Source: Pseudomonadota bacterium
GTDB lineage: Bacteria > Pseudomonadota > Gammaproteobacteria > Pseudomonadales > Azotimanducaceae
Direction: 5' to 3'
NCBI GenBank assembly: GCA_027621895.1
Contig: JAQCAK010000075.1
Location: forward strand, 1 to 7,483
DNA length: 7,483 nt
Shown: positions 1 to 6,034 of the stretch, piece by piece
Numbering within the stretch: position 1 is the first letter of the stretch
How the letters are laid out: the number at the start of each line of letters is the position of its first letter
The notes under the pieces: model-generated
The model's input: only the letters and a program-made list of their open reading frames with translations
Told to the model about the DNA's origin: nothing
The model's database searches: none
Made by a program: the position numbers and the translations under genes

Positions 1-131
1 ACGCAGAGGTAGTGAGCAAGATCCAAAGACCCGAAATACTCGCGGTGATCGAACGTAAAATGTACCAGCCCGGGTTTAAGCAGGTGGGAGCGATCAGGCG
101 GCGTTTGCAGGTGGCCCAGGGATTCGATCAT
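1..131 (-). CDS. Possible 5' part of an unrecognised gene running off the left edge
   Basis: A minus-strand frame is open from an in-frame TAA near 162 to the window edge. The first ATG is at 131 and gives about 43 residues; a TTG at about 146 is an alternative start. The peptide begins MIESLGHLQTPP and is rich in His, Phe, Tyr and Asp, with mostly G/C third codon positions, so it reads like a real N-terminus. I do not recognise the family. No convincing Shine-Dalgarno sequence precedes either start. The frame lies divergent to the alkylation-repair operon, which would make 132-279 a shared control region. The same stretch is also open on the plus strand, with identical codon boundaries (12-224, GTG start), and codon composition does not clearly separate the two. 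The minus reading is preferred only on peptide character and divergent layout. Confidence 0.33.
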   Translation of the reverse strand, partial: MIESLGHLQTPPDRSHLLKPGLVHFTFDHREYFGSLDLAHYLC

Positions 132-279
132 GCGGGTCCGAGTCAAAAGGCCATTATTTTAACCGATTCCGGCGGCTCGCCAGCAGGCGGGTACGAAGGA
201 ATTATCAGGTCCCATTCCGGCTAGTCTTGTGGCAGACAGCGGGGCTAACATGGCGTCAGCGCAATGCCAGGATAAACCC
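132..279. promoter_or_regulatory. Upstream control region of the ada-alkA/ogt operon
   Basis: This is the non-coding stretch before the alkylation-repair operon, shared with the possible divergent gene on the left. It contains a short A/T-rich patch around 153-163 and another around 200-208, either of which could hold a -10 element. I cannot pair them with a good -35. Ada-family activators bind upstream of their own genes after self-methylation, so an operator is expected here, but I see no unambiguous site. Two in-frame earlier starts for the fusion gene (GTG 229, ATG 250) also lie in this stretch. Confidence 0.3.
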
Positions 280-1701
280 ATGCTGCCGTCGCCCCTCGCG
301 CTTGAGGAAGCAAGAAAAGCCCGGGACCCCAGATTCGATGGGCGCTTTTTTGTGGGTGTGCGTACCACGGGGATCTATTGCCGGCCAGTTTGTCCAGTGC
401 CTCGCGAGGAAAACGTGGTGTTCTTTGCGGCGGCCGCCCAGGCGATTGAAGCGGGATACCGGCCATGCCTTCGCTGCCGTCCGGAAGCATCGCCGGGCAC
501 TCCTGCCTGGATGGGAACCTCAACGACGGTATCCAGGGCACTGAAGCTGATCAATGACGGTGCCCTGGATGATGGCGGCACCATAGCCGGGTTGAGTGAT
601 CGACTGGGTGTAACCACGCGGCACCTGTCTCGGCTGTTTGCCAGGCACCTGGGCGTTTCCCCGAAGACCGTGGCCCAGACACGGCGCCTGCAGTTTGCCA
701 AGAAGCTGATTGACGAGACGATGCTGCCGATGACGGAGATCGCAATGTCAGCGGGTTACGGCAGTGTCCGCCGATTCAACGACCACTTCCGTCAGGTTTA
801 TGCCCGTGCGCCACGGCAGCTGAGGAAGGAGGACGGTTCAGGGACCGGTGAAACCCTGGTGTTGCAGCTCGCCTATCGCGAACCCTTCAGCTTTAACACC
901 CTGCTGGACTTCTACCGGGTGCGTGCCACACCGGGCGTGGAACAGGTGACCAGTTCCACCTACTCACGCAACTTTCTACTGGATAACGTGGCCGGTCGAC
1001 TGACGGTGTCCGCGGGAAAGGGCGTGTTGACCTGTCGCGTGGAAGGTGGCTCATCGCGTGAATTGATGAGACTGCATGGTGCGCTGAAGCGCATGTTTGA
1101 CCTGGATGCGGTCCCCGCTGAAGTGAACCGGGTGCTCTGTGGCGACAGAAAACTGGCCGCGCTCGTGAGGCAGGCGCCGGGCCTCAGGTTGCCCGGTGCC
1201 TTTGATCCCTTTGAGATCGCCGTGCGTGCCATTGTTGGCCAACAGGTCTCTGTCAAAGGTGCATCGACGGTCATGGGCCGTATCGCTGAGCAATATGGAA
1301 AGTCCACAGACTACGGCCCTGTGTTTCCTGACGCGGACCGGCTGGCGAGACTGGATCCTGCATCATTGCCCATGCCCCGGAAGCGGGCAGAGGCCATTCG
1401 ATCCCTGGCAGCCGAGGTGGCGTCGGGCAGGATCGCCTTTGACCAGACAGACAAGAGTAATTTTGAAGCCTCACTGCTGGCATTGCCTGGCATCGGTCCA
1501 TGGACAGCGCAATACATCGCCATGCGCGCACTGGGTGATCCTGATGCTTTTCTGCAGGGTGATCTTGTGATCAGGAAGGTTGTGAAACAGCTGTTCGGAC
1601 TGGATCGGGAGCGGGATCTCCTGGCATTGGCAGAGCGCTGGCGACCGTGGCGCGGTTATGCGGGTATGCATCTCTGGCGATATGCTGCGGAAAAACCATG
1701 A
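280..1701 (+). CDS. Ada-AlkA fusion: alkylation-responsive AraC-type regulator and 3-methyladenine DNA glycosylase
   Basis: This predicted cytoplasmic protein of 473 residues combines damage sensing and base-excision repair. Residues about 10-70 form the Ada zinc domain. Its four cysteines C34, C38, C63 and C66 sit in TTGIYCRPVCP and PCLRC; by analogy with E. coli Ada, C34 would take the methyl group from methyl phosphotriesters. Residues about 85-183 form an AraC-type double helix-turn-helix. Residues about 191-285 match the AlkA N-terminal domain, and about 310-473 the HhH-GPD glycosylase fold, with hairpin LPGIGPWTA (402-410) and catalytic Asp428 in FLQGDLVIRK. The domain order resembles the known mycobacterial AdaA-AlkA fusion (Rv1317c). 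ATG 280 is chosen because CAGGA lies 7 nt upstream and the N-terminus then has the family's usual length; ATG 250 and GTG 229 are alternatives. The O6-methyltransferase is the next gene. Autoregulation is inferred from the family. Confidence 0.93.
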   Translation: MLPSPLALEEARKARDPRFDGRFFVGVRTTGIYCRPVCPVPREENVVFFAAAAQAIEAGYRPCLRCRPEASPGTPAWMGTSTTVSRALKLINDGALDDGGTIAGLSDRLGVTTRHLSRLFARHLGVSPKTVAQTRRLQFAKKLIDETMLPMTEIAMSAGYGSVRRFNDHFRQVYARAPRQLRKEDGSGTGETLVLQLAYREPFSFNTLLDFYRVRATPGVEQVTSSTYSRNFLLDNVAGRLTVSAGKGVLTCRVEGGSSRELMRLHGALKRMFDLDAVPAEVNRVLCGDRKLAALVRQAPGLRLPGAFDPFEIAVRAIVGQQVSVKGASTVMGRIAEQYGKSTDYGPVFPDADRLARLDPASLPMPRKRAEAIRSLAAEVASGRIAFDQTDKSNFEASLLALPGIGPWTAQYIAMRALGDPDAFLQGDLVIRKVVKQLFGLDRERDLLALAERWRPWRGYAGMHLWRYAAEKP

Positions 1702-1739
1702 CACGGGTGGCTGCTGAAACTGAAATGATGGAGAAGGAC

Positions 1740-2228
1740 ATGGAATACCGGTACATGCAATCCCCGATCGGCAGGCTGTTGCTGGCGGGCAAAGGTGAAG
1801 TGCTTCACTGCATCGGATTTCCCGAGGGCAAGGGTCAGATCCAGCCGCCGCCGGACTGGCAAATGAACCCTGACTGCCCCGAGCAGGCAGTCAGGCAGGT
1901 TAACGAGTACTTCGAGGGGCGTCGCCAGCGTTTTGAGCTGGCACTGCGACCTCATGGTACGCCTTTTCAGCTCAGGGTCCTGGAGGCACTGCAACAGATT
2001 CCCTTTGGCCAGACCGCCAGCTATGGAGAAATCGCCCGGGCTATTGGTCGACCCCGGGCGGTCCGTGCCGTGGGCGCAGCCAACGGCAGGAACCCCCTGC
2101 CGATCGTGATTCCCTGTCATCGGGTCATTGGCGCTGACGGCAGTCTGACGGGGTTTGGTGGCGGGTTGAACGCCAAGCGGTTTTTACTGGGTCTGGAATC
2201 AGCGGGATTCGCGCTTACTCCCGGTTAG
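1740..2228 (+). CDS. ogt: Methylated-DNA--[protein]-cysteine S-methyltransferase
   Basis: The product is a 162-residue O6-alkylguanine-DNA alkyltransferase of the Ogt/AdaB type. It removes the alkyl group from O6-alkylguanine in one irreversible step onto its own cysteine. The active site IPCHRVIGADGSLTGFGGGL carries acceptor Cys126. The preceding RAVRAVGAANGRNP (106-119) is the DNA-binding wing with the presumed arginine finger Arg110, and the N-terminal MQSPIGRLLLA is typical of the family. ATG 1740 is chosen because GGAGAAGG lies just upstream and the family normally starts a few residues before SPIG. In-frame ATG 1698 overlaps the previous stop as ATGA and would add 14 residues, so coupling from there is possible. 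It is the second gene of the repair operon and supplies the methyltransferase activity missing from the Ada-AlkA fusion. Its 3' end overlaps the convergent START-domain gene by 14 bp. Confidence 0.94.
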   Translation: MEYRYMQSPIGRLLLAGKGEVLHCIGFPEGKGQIQPPPDWQMNPDCPEQAVRQVNEYFEGRRQRFELALRPHGTPFQLRVLEALQQIPFGQTASYGEIARAIGRPRAVRAVGAANGRNPLPIVIPCHRVIGADGSLTGFGGGLNAKRFLLGLESAGFALTPG

Positions 2229-2904
2229 TTTGCCGGTCGTCTTCGAGGAAAATGATACCGGCGGGAATCCTGTCATCGTCATAGCGAAACCGGGCGTTCC
2301 GGTAAGGTTCTTCAAGCAGCTTCAGGCGCATCGCGGCCAGCGAGCGATAAGGCATGTCAGTCAGCATGCTGTTGACGAGCCAGGCTGGCAGGGCACCTGC
2401 GGGATCAATGTACTGTTGCCATGTCACCCGGGTTTTGTTTTCACCAACGGGTTCTATCAGGTAGGTGCCGCTGGAATGCCGGATTCGTACGTGTTTCGAG
2501 ATGGGCACCCGGCCTTCAACAGCCGTCATGTTGACCCGAATACCGCCATCCTGCTGATAGGTCAGCAGCGCGTGGAATACCGCATCCCGGGATCGGGCGG
2601 GAAATGGCAGGTCAGTGACCTGGTAGAAATATCTTTCCGTGTTACTGACTTCCTCGAGCAGTGCGCTGGTTTCACAGCGGTAAAGCCACTCGGGGCAGGC
2701 GGCATTGTCCTGGAGCAGAGCCAGAATGCTCGCCGGCAGGGCTGCAACGGTCATGGTCGCCCTGAACTCCTTGTAGGCCTTGCCGGGCTGTGAACGGGCA
2801 TAAACGCTGATGCCGTCCTGAACAAGCCGTGATTCCCAGTCCGTGGCCTGAACAGGCAGTGGCATCGTCAGCCACAGCAATGCCGCGGCTGCCAGCATGT
2901 TCAC
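2215..2904 (-). CDS. Exported START-domain (lipid-binding-like) protein
   Basis: The product has 229 residues. A signal peptide is clear: a hydrophobic stretch at about 3-16 is followed by PVQA, with likely cleavage after Ala20, so the mature protein should be periplasmic. The rest matches the bacterial START-like (SRPBCC superfamily) pattern: NAACPEWLYRCE (68-78), then YQVTDLPFPARSRDAVF (94-110), a central beta sheet, and a C-terminal helix at about 172-200. Such domains enclose a hydrophobic ligand, but the ligand and role here are unknown. Cys70 and Cys77 could form a disulfide after export. GTG 2904 overlaps the aroA stop as GTGA, which suggests coupled translation. ATG 2898, two codons in, has GGGTGA just upstream and is an equally good start. 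It is the last gene of the minus-strand run; no terminator is visible before the convergent ogt. Confidence 0.85.
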   Translation of the reverse strand: MNMLAAAALLWLTMPLPVQATDWESRLVQDGISVYARSQPGKAYKEFRATMTVAALPASILALLQDNAACPEWLYRCETSALLEEVSNTERYFYQVTDLPFPARSRDAVFHALLTYQQDGGIRVNMTAVEGRVPISKHVRIRHSSGTYLIEPVGENKTRVTWQQYIDPAGALPAWLVNSMLTDMPYRSLAAMRLKLLEEPYRNARFRYDDDRIPAGIIFLEDDRQTNRE

Positions 2905-4181
2905 CCGGCGAGCGACAGGAAGACCTTGAAGTAGTCAGGAAATGTTTTTCGCGTGCAGTCCGGATCCTGGATCGTCACCGGAGACGAGCCCAGCGCTGCC
3001 AGTGAGAAGGACATGGCCACCCGATGATCGCCGTAGGTATCGATAGTGGCAGGCTGAATTTCCCGGGGGGGCAGGATGGTGATGCTGTCCTCTGTGGTCG
3101 TGACAGTCGCGCCGAGCCGGGTCAGGCCCTCGGCCATGGCGTGCATGCGATCGGTTTCTTTCACCCGCCAGTTGTAGATGTTGCGGATCGTTGTAGGCCC
3201 CTCTGCGAACAAAGCCATGGCTGCAATGGTCATGGCAGCGTCGGGAATGTGGTTAAGATCCACGTCTACACCTTTCAGTTGTCCGCCGCGGACCTCGACC
3301 CATTCGTCGCTGCGCTCTACATCGGCACCCATCGCTTCGATTGTATCGAGGAAACGAATGTCTCCCTGTACGGAATGTCGGCCAATGCCGTGCACCCGGA
3401 CAGGGCCGCCACAGATCGCCGCTGCACCGAAAAAATAGGAAGCAGAGGACGCGTCCCCTTCGATCATGTAGCGACCGGGCGACTGGTACTGTTGCCCACC
3501 CTTTACCCTGAACATCTGGTACTGATCGTGGCTGGCGCTGACACCGAACGTTTTCATGATACCGAGAGTGATATCCAGATAGGGTTTCGATACCTGCTCA
3601 CCAATAACAAATATCTGGCTGTCCTGTTCGGTCAGTGGCAGTGCCATCAGCAGCGCCGTCAGGTACTGGCTGGAAATATCACCGGGAATTTCGACCCGGC
3701 CGCCTTTGATGTGACCACCATGAATTCGTAACGGGGGATAGCCTTCTTTCTCCAGGTACTCGGCTTTTGATCCAAGCTGGGCGAGGGCATCGATCAGGTG
3801 CGCAATCGGTCGCTCCCGCATGTACTGGTCGCCGTCAATCTCGAAGTCACCGGGAATCAGGCTGAGCACCGCTGTCAGCGGACGTATGGCGGTACCGGCG
3901 TTCCCCAGGAAGAAGTGCCGGTTAGCAGGAGCAGCGAAGCAACCACCATGACCGGTGATCAGGCATTCCTTGCCATCTGCCGACAGTTCCATGGCGACCC
4001 CGAGCTGGCGCAGGGCTGTCAGCATTCGCCCCGTGTCATCGCTCTGCAGGAGATTGGTCAGCCGGGTATCGCCGGCGGCCAGCGCAGCCAGCAGCAGCGC
4101 CCGATTCGACAGGCTCTTAGATCCCGGCAGGGTCACCTCGCCGGTCAGTTTTTCAATGGGCTGGAGTGTCAGTACTTTCAT
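2901..4181 (-). CDS. aroA: 3-phosphoshikimate 1-carboxyvinyltransferase (EPSP synthase)
   Basis: This 426-residue enzyme transfers the enolpyruvyl group of PEP to shikimate 3-phosphate, the sixth step of the shikimate pathway, in the cytoplasm. It follows E. coli AroA closely, almost residue for residue. Visible signatures are LPGSKSLSNRALLLAALAAG (18-37, with Lys22 and Arg27), LGNAGTAIRPLT (92-103), EGDASSASYF (241-250), HIPDAAMTIAAMALFA (311-326, Asp314), NWRVKETDR (337-345, Glu342) and CTRKTFPDYF (409-418, Lys412). Gly96, Thr97 and Pro101 are retained, so it is a class I enzyme; position 99 is Ile where E. coli has Met. The frame is open upstream to 4370, but that part lies inside syd and is not EPSP synthase sequence; ATG 4181 gives the normal length. 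No good Shine-Dalgarno sequence precedes it, and the syd stop is only 4 nt upstream, so translation may be coupled. It is not next to cmk-rpsA, its common partner elsewhere in Gammaproteobacteria. Confidence 0.97.
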   Translation of the reverse strand: MKVLTLQPIEKLTGEVTLPGSKSLSNRALLLAALAAGDTRLTNLLQSDDTGRMLTALRQLGVAMELSADGKECLITGHGGCFAAPANRHFFLGNAGTAIRPLTAVLSLIPGDFEIDGDQYMRERPIAHLIDALAQLGSKAEYLEKEGYPPLRIHGGHIKGGRVEIPGDISSQYLTALLMALPLTEQDSQIFVIGEQVSKPYLDITLGIMKTFGVSASHDQYQMFRVKGGQQYQSPGRYMIEGDASSASYFFGAAAICGGPVRVHGIGRHSVQGDIRFLDTIEAMGADVERSDEWVEVRGGQLKGVDVDLNHIPDAAMTIAAMALFAEGPTTIRNIYNWRVKETDRMHAMAEGLTRLGATVTTTEDSITILPPREIQPATIDTYGDHRVAMSFSLAALGSSPVTIQDPDCTRKTFPDYFKVFLSLAG

Positions 4182-4185
4182 GGCG

Positions 4186-4767
4186 CTAGTATAAGTCAGG
4201 TTCGCGTCGCTGCGGTTCCAATCTTGAAAGAAAGGTGGCGATATCCGTCTCGACCTCGCGAATCGGTGGTTGACCGGGTTCTTCCAGAAGGATGGCGCCT
4301 GTATCGTTGTCGATTGACAGGAACAGTTCGGATTCAGGTTCCGTTGTCGCGAAGAAAGCGGTAAATCCACTTCGGTTTCGCTGCTTGTTCAGGGCGTGAC
4401 CGATCAGGTTGGCAATCAGCCGATCGAAATCCTCTGTGTTCCAGAGCTGGATCAGGCTGACCCGGCCTTCCTGGCTGTCGGTCTCCAGGGTGCCGGACCA
4501 GAAGGCCCGGTAGAAAGCCTGTATGTCAGGATGAATCGGTATCTCCAGTGCATTTTCCAGGCCGGAGAAATCTACTTTCGGCTGCTGGCTTACGGGCCGC
4601 CAGTAGGTCAGGCTGCCTGCCTGCTGAATCTCACAGGGTGAACGCCAGTCCGGGTCGAATGGCGAGCAGAGCATCCGGTTTTCGTACAGGAGCAGGGTAC
4701 GGTCGACTAGATCTTGCAGTGCTTCCACGATTGGCCCGGCAGTCGTTCTAAAAGGGCTTGAGTTCAA
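4186..4767 (-). CDS. syd: SecY-interacting protein Syd
   Basis: The product has 193 residues from the TTG start and matches Syd, a small acidic cytoplasmic protein that binds SecY at the inner membrane and is thought to monitor translocon integrity. Collinear matches to E. coli Syd (181 residues) include ALQDL near the N-terminus, WRSPCEI (41-47), LTYWRPV (53-59), LENALEIPIHPDIQAFYRAF (70-89), SLIQLWNTEDFDRLIANLIG (104-123) and a C-terminal FLSRLEPQ. The start is uncertain. TTG 4767 overlaps the HemJ-like gene by 20 nt and has no clear Shine-Dalgarno sequence. GTG 4728 begins two residues before ALQDL and would remove the overlap, but is slightly short compared with E. coli. It is the third gene of the minus-strand run, with aroA starting 4 nt after its stop. 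The link to Sec quality control comes from family knowledge only. Confidence 0.88.
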   Translation of the reverse strand: MNSSPFRTTAGPIVEALQDLVDRTLLLYENRMLCSPFDPDWRSPCEIQQAGSLTYWRPVSQQPKVDFSGLENALEIPIHPDIQAFYRAFWSGTLETDSQEGRVSLIQLWNTEDFDRLIANLIGHALNKQRNRSGFTAFFATTEPESELFLSIDNDTGAILLEEPGQPPIREVETDIATFLSRLEPQRREPDLY

Positions 4768-5161
4768 CGAGGATCAGGATCGGAATCACGATAACAAGCG
4801 CGGCTTCGTTGTAGATCCTGAAAAACAGGGACGTGTGCAGCTGATTGCCGGCACGCATTTCCCTGATGTAACGGAGGGTCTGGTACTGGTAGGCAACCAG
4901 CAGCAGCACCAGTGACAGCTTCGCCTCCATCCAGGTACCACCGATGCCGAAATAAAACCACAGCACGAATCCGAGCCCCACCGCCAGGATCGCCATCATG
5001 GTTGAAAAGCCAAAGAGCTTATTGGCCATGATGACGAGACGGCGGGTATCCTCGTTCGCCTGGGTGCCTTCCACGTAGTGAACCAGGATCCGGGGCAGGT
5101 AAAACAGGCCCGCCATCCAGGCCATCACAAAAAGGATATGGAATACCTTGACCCACAGCAT
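4748..5161 (-). CDS. HemJ/CopD-family small membrane protein (putative protoporphyrinogen oxidase-like)
   Basis: This inner-membrane protein has 137 residues and four predicted membrane segments (about 6-26, 51-72, 80-96 and 118-134). The N-terminus MLWVKVFHILFVMAWMAGLF, then YLPR (21-24), and the C-terminal FFRIYNEA...LVELKPF are HemJ (UPF0093) signatures. HemJ oxidises protoporphyrinogen IX to protoporphyrin IX in heme synthesis and binds heme b. His8 is present. As I recall the family, the third segment usually reads W-L-H-A-K-L followed by Y-H; here it is WMEAKL (77-82) and YQYQ (91-94), so Glu79 and Gln92 replace expected histidines. Function is therefore less certain than family membership, and a redox or copper-related CopD-like role cannot be excluded. 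ATG 5161 shares one base with the SDR stop (TGATG), a typical reinitiation junction. The stop lies inside the 5' end of syd if TTG 4767 is used. Confidence 0.78.
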   Translation of the reverse strand: MLWVKVFHILFVMAWMAGLFYLPRILVHYVEGTQANEDTRRLVIMANKLFGFSTMMAILAVGLGFVLWFYFGIGGTWMEAKLSLVLLLVAYQYQTLRYIREMRAGNQLHTSLFFRIYNEAALVIVIPILILVELKPF

Positions 5162-5973
5162 CAGACGATATCCAGGGCGCCGCCGTCGACGCGCAGGTTC
5201 TGGCCATTGATGAAAGCTGCCGGTTGACCCGCCAGGAACAGCACCGTATCGGCGACTTCTTCCCGTGTGGCAATGCGACCCAGCGGGTTCGGGAAATGTC
5301 GCCGGGTAATTTCTGCCTCGGCAGTGTCGAAATCGCTGCCCCAGCCTTCCCGTTTCGCCTCGATCATGAAACGGGCCTCAACTTCCGGTGTGCGGATCAG
5401 TCCGGGAGAAACAAGATTGACAGTAATCCCCCGGGGACCCAGTTCCTTCGCCAGGCTTACGGTCAGGGTGGCGAGCGCACCCTTGGCAGCATAGTAGTGC
5501 GGCATGATGCTGTTCGGCCTGGTCGAGCCGATGGTACCGATATTGATCACGCGCCCACCGGCGGACATCAGGGGTGTAAAGTGTTGAATCATTCTTACCG
5601 CTGACAGGGTATTGACCTGGTAGGCCTCGACCCAGTCATCTGTGCTGCTGGTTTCCCAGCGGCCGCGATCCGCTGCTCCATAATTGTTCACCAGTACATG
5701 CAGTTCCCGGGCAGCCGGGTCATCAGGTTGCAGGCTGTCGATGGCAGACCTGAACTGTGCCAGGATCGCCGCTGCGCCCGAGTCGGTGGTAATATTGCCG
5801 ATCAGAATATTTCTTTCCGGCGTCAGTGCCCTTAATCCAGTTGCGGTTTCCTCGTCCAGGGCGTGATAGAAGACCCGGGCGCCTTCTGCCGCGAAACGTT
5901 CGGCAATCACCTGGCCGGTGCTACGGTAGCTGCCCGTTACCAGGACATTCCTGTTACCAAGTTTAAGGTCCAT
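5161..5973 (-). CDS. Short-chain dehydrogenase/reductase with atypical motifs
   Basis: This 270-residue protein has the classical SDR length and Rossmann-fold layout; the substrate is unknown. It probably carries out NAD(P)(H)-dependent oxidoreduction in the cytoplasm. The coenzyme loop is VTGSYRSTG (12-20), where the usual TGxxxGxG has Ser18 in place of the middle Gly. NNYG (96-99) replaces NNAG. Asn121 and the catalytic pair Tyr160/Lys164 (YYAAK) are present. Thr147 in INIGTIGS occupies the position of the catalytic Ser, 13 residues before Tyr160 as in FabG. The C-terminal PGLIRTP and FINGQNLRVDGGALD are typical of the family. ATG 5973 starts the Rossmann strand at the right distance, but no clear Shine-Dalgarno sequence precedes it. 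It is the first gene of the minus-strand run and lies 61 bp from the divergent transporter gene. The three changes may be subfamily traits rather than damage. Confidence 0.88.
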   Translation of the reverse strand: MDLKLGNRNVLVTGSYRSTGQVIAERFAAEGARVFYHALDEETATGLRALTPERNILIGNITTDSGAAAILAQFRSAIDSLQPDDPAARELHVLVNNYGAADRGRWETSSTDDWVEAYQVNTLSAVRMIQHFTPLMSAGGRVINIGTIGSTRPNSIMPHYYAAKGALATLTVSLAKELGPRGITVNLVSPGLIRTPEVEARFMIEAKREGWGSDFDTAEAEITRRHFPNPLGRIATREEVADTVLFLAGQPAAFINGQNLRVDGGALDIV

Positions 5974-5983
5974 TCACTATACT
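5954..5983 (+). promoter_or_regulatory. Sigma70-like promoter for the TSUP transporter gene
   Basis: TTACCA (5954-5959, 4 of 6 matches to the -35 consensus) is followed after 18 bp by TATACT (5978-5983, 5 of 6 matches to the -10). This predicts a transcript start near 5990 and a leader of about 45 nt before ATG 6035, with AAAGG at about 6020-6024 as the likely ribosome-binding site. The -35 and part of the spacer lie in the first codons of the divergent SDR gene. The opposite strand of the -10 reads TATAGT, but it is only 2 bp from the SDR start codon, so it is a poor promoter for that gene unless the SDR start lies further downstream. Confidence 0.42.
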
Positions 5984-6034
5984 GCGCCGTTTTTCGGGCA
6001 GTCCCGACACTGAAACCGCAAAGGTTACCGGTTC

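Noticed and set aside
12..224. 70-residue plus-strand frame with a GTG start upstream of the fusion gene
   Set aside because: It resembles no family I know, ends in a low-complexity Gly/Ser tail, and its start is only 2 nt from AGAGG. The minus-strand reading of the same DNA looks more protein-like. It could still be the tail of a plus-strand gene, since the frame is open to the left edge.
227..1570. Other-frame reading frames across the Ada-AlkA gene
   Set aside because: They have Arg/Pro/Trp-rich shadow compositions and overlap a fully collinear, motif-complete gene.
1647..1739. Upstream extension of ogt into the end of the fusion gene
   Set aside because: It is out-of-frame glycosylase coding sequence. 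The family N-terminus and a Shine-Dalgarno sequence fit ATG 1740, with ATG 1698 as the only serious alternative.
2230..2793. Long plus-strand open frame of 187 codons
   Set aside because: It is the antisense shadow of the START-domain gene, which has a signal peptide and family motifs.
3024..4364. Several long plus-strand open frames (235, 188, 86 and 79 codons)
   Set aside because: They are antisense to aroA and syd and show no recognisable protein features.
4182..4370. N-terminal extension of aroA by 63 codons
   Set aside because: It lies antisense-free but out of frame inside syd, does not resemble EPSP synthase, and the normal N-terminus begins at ATG 4181.
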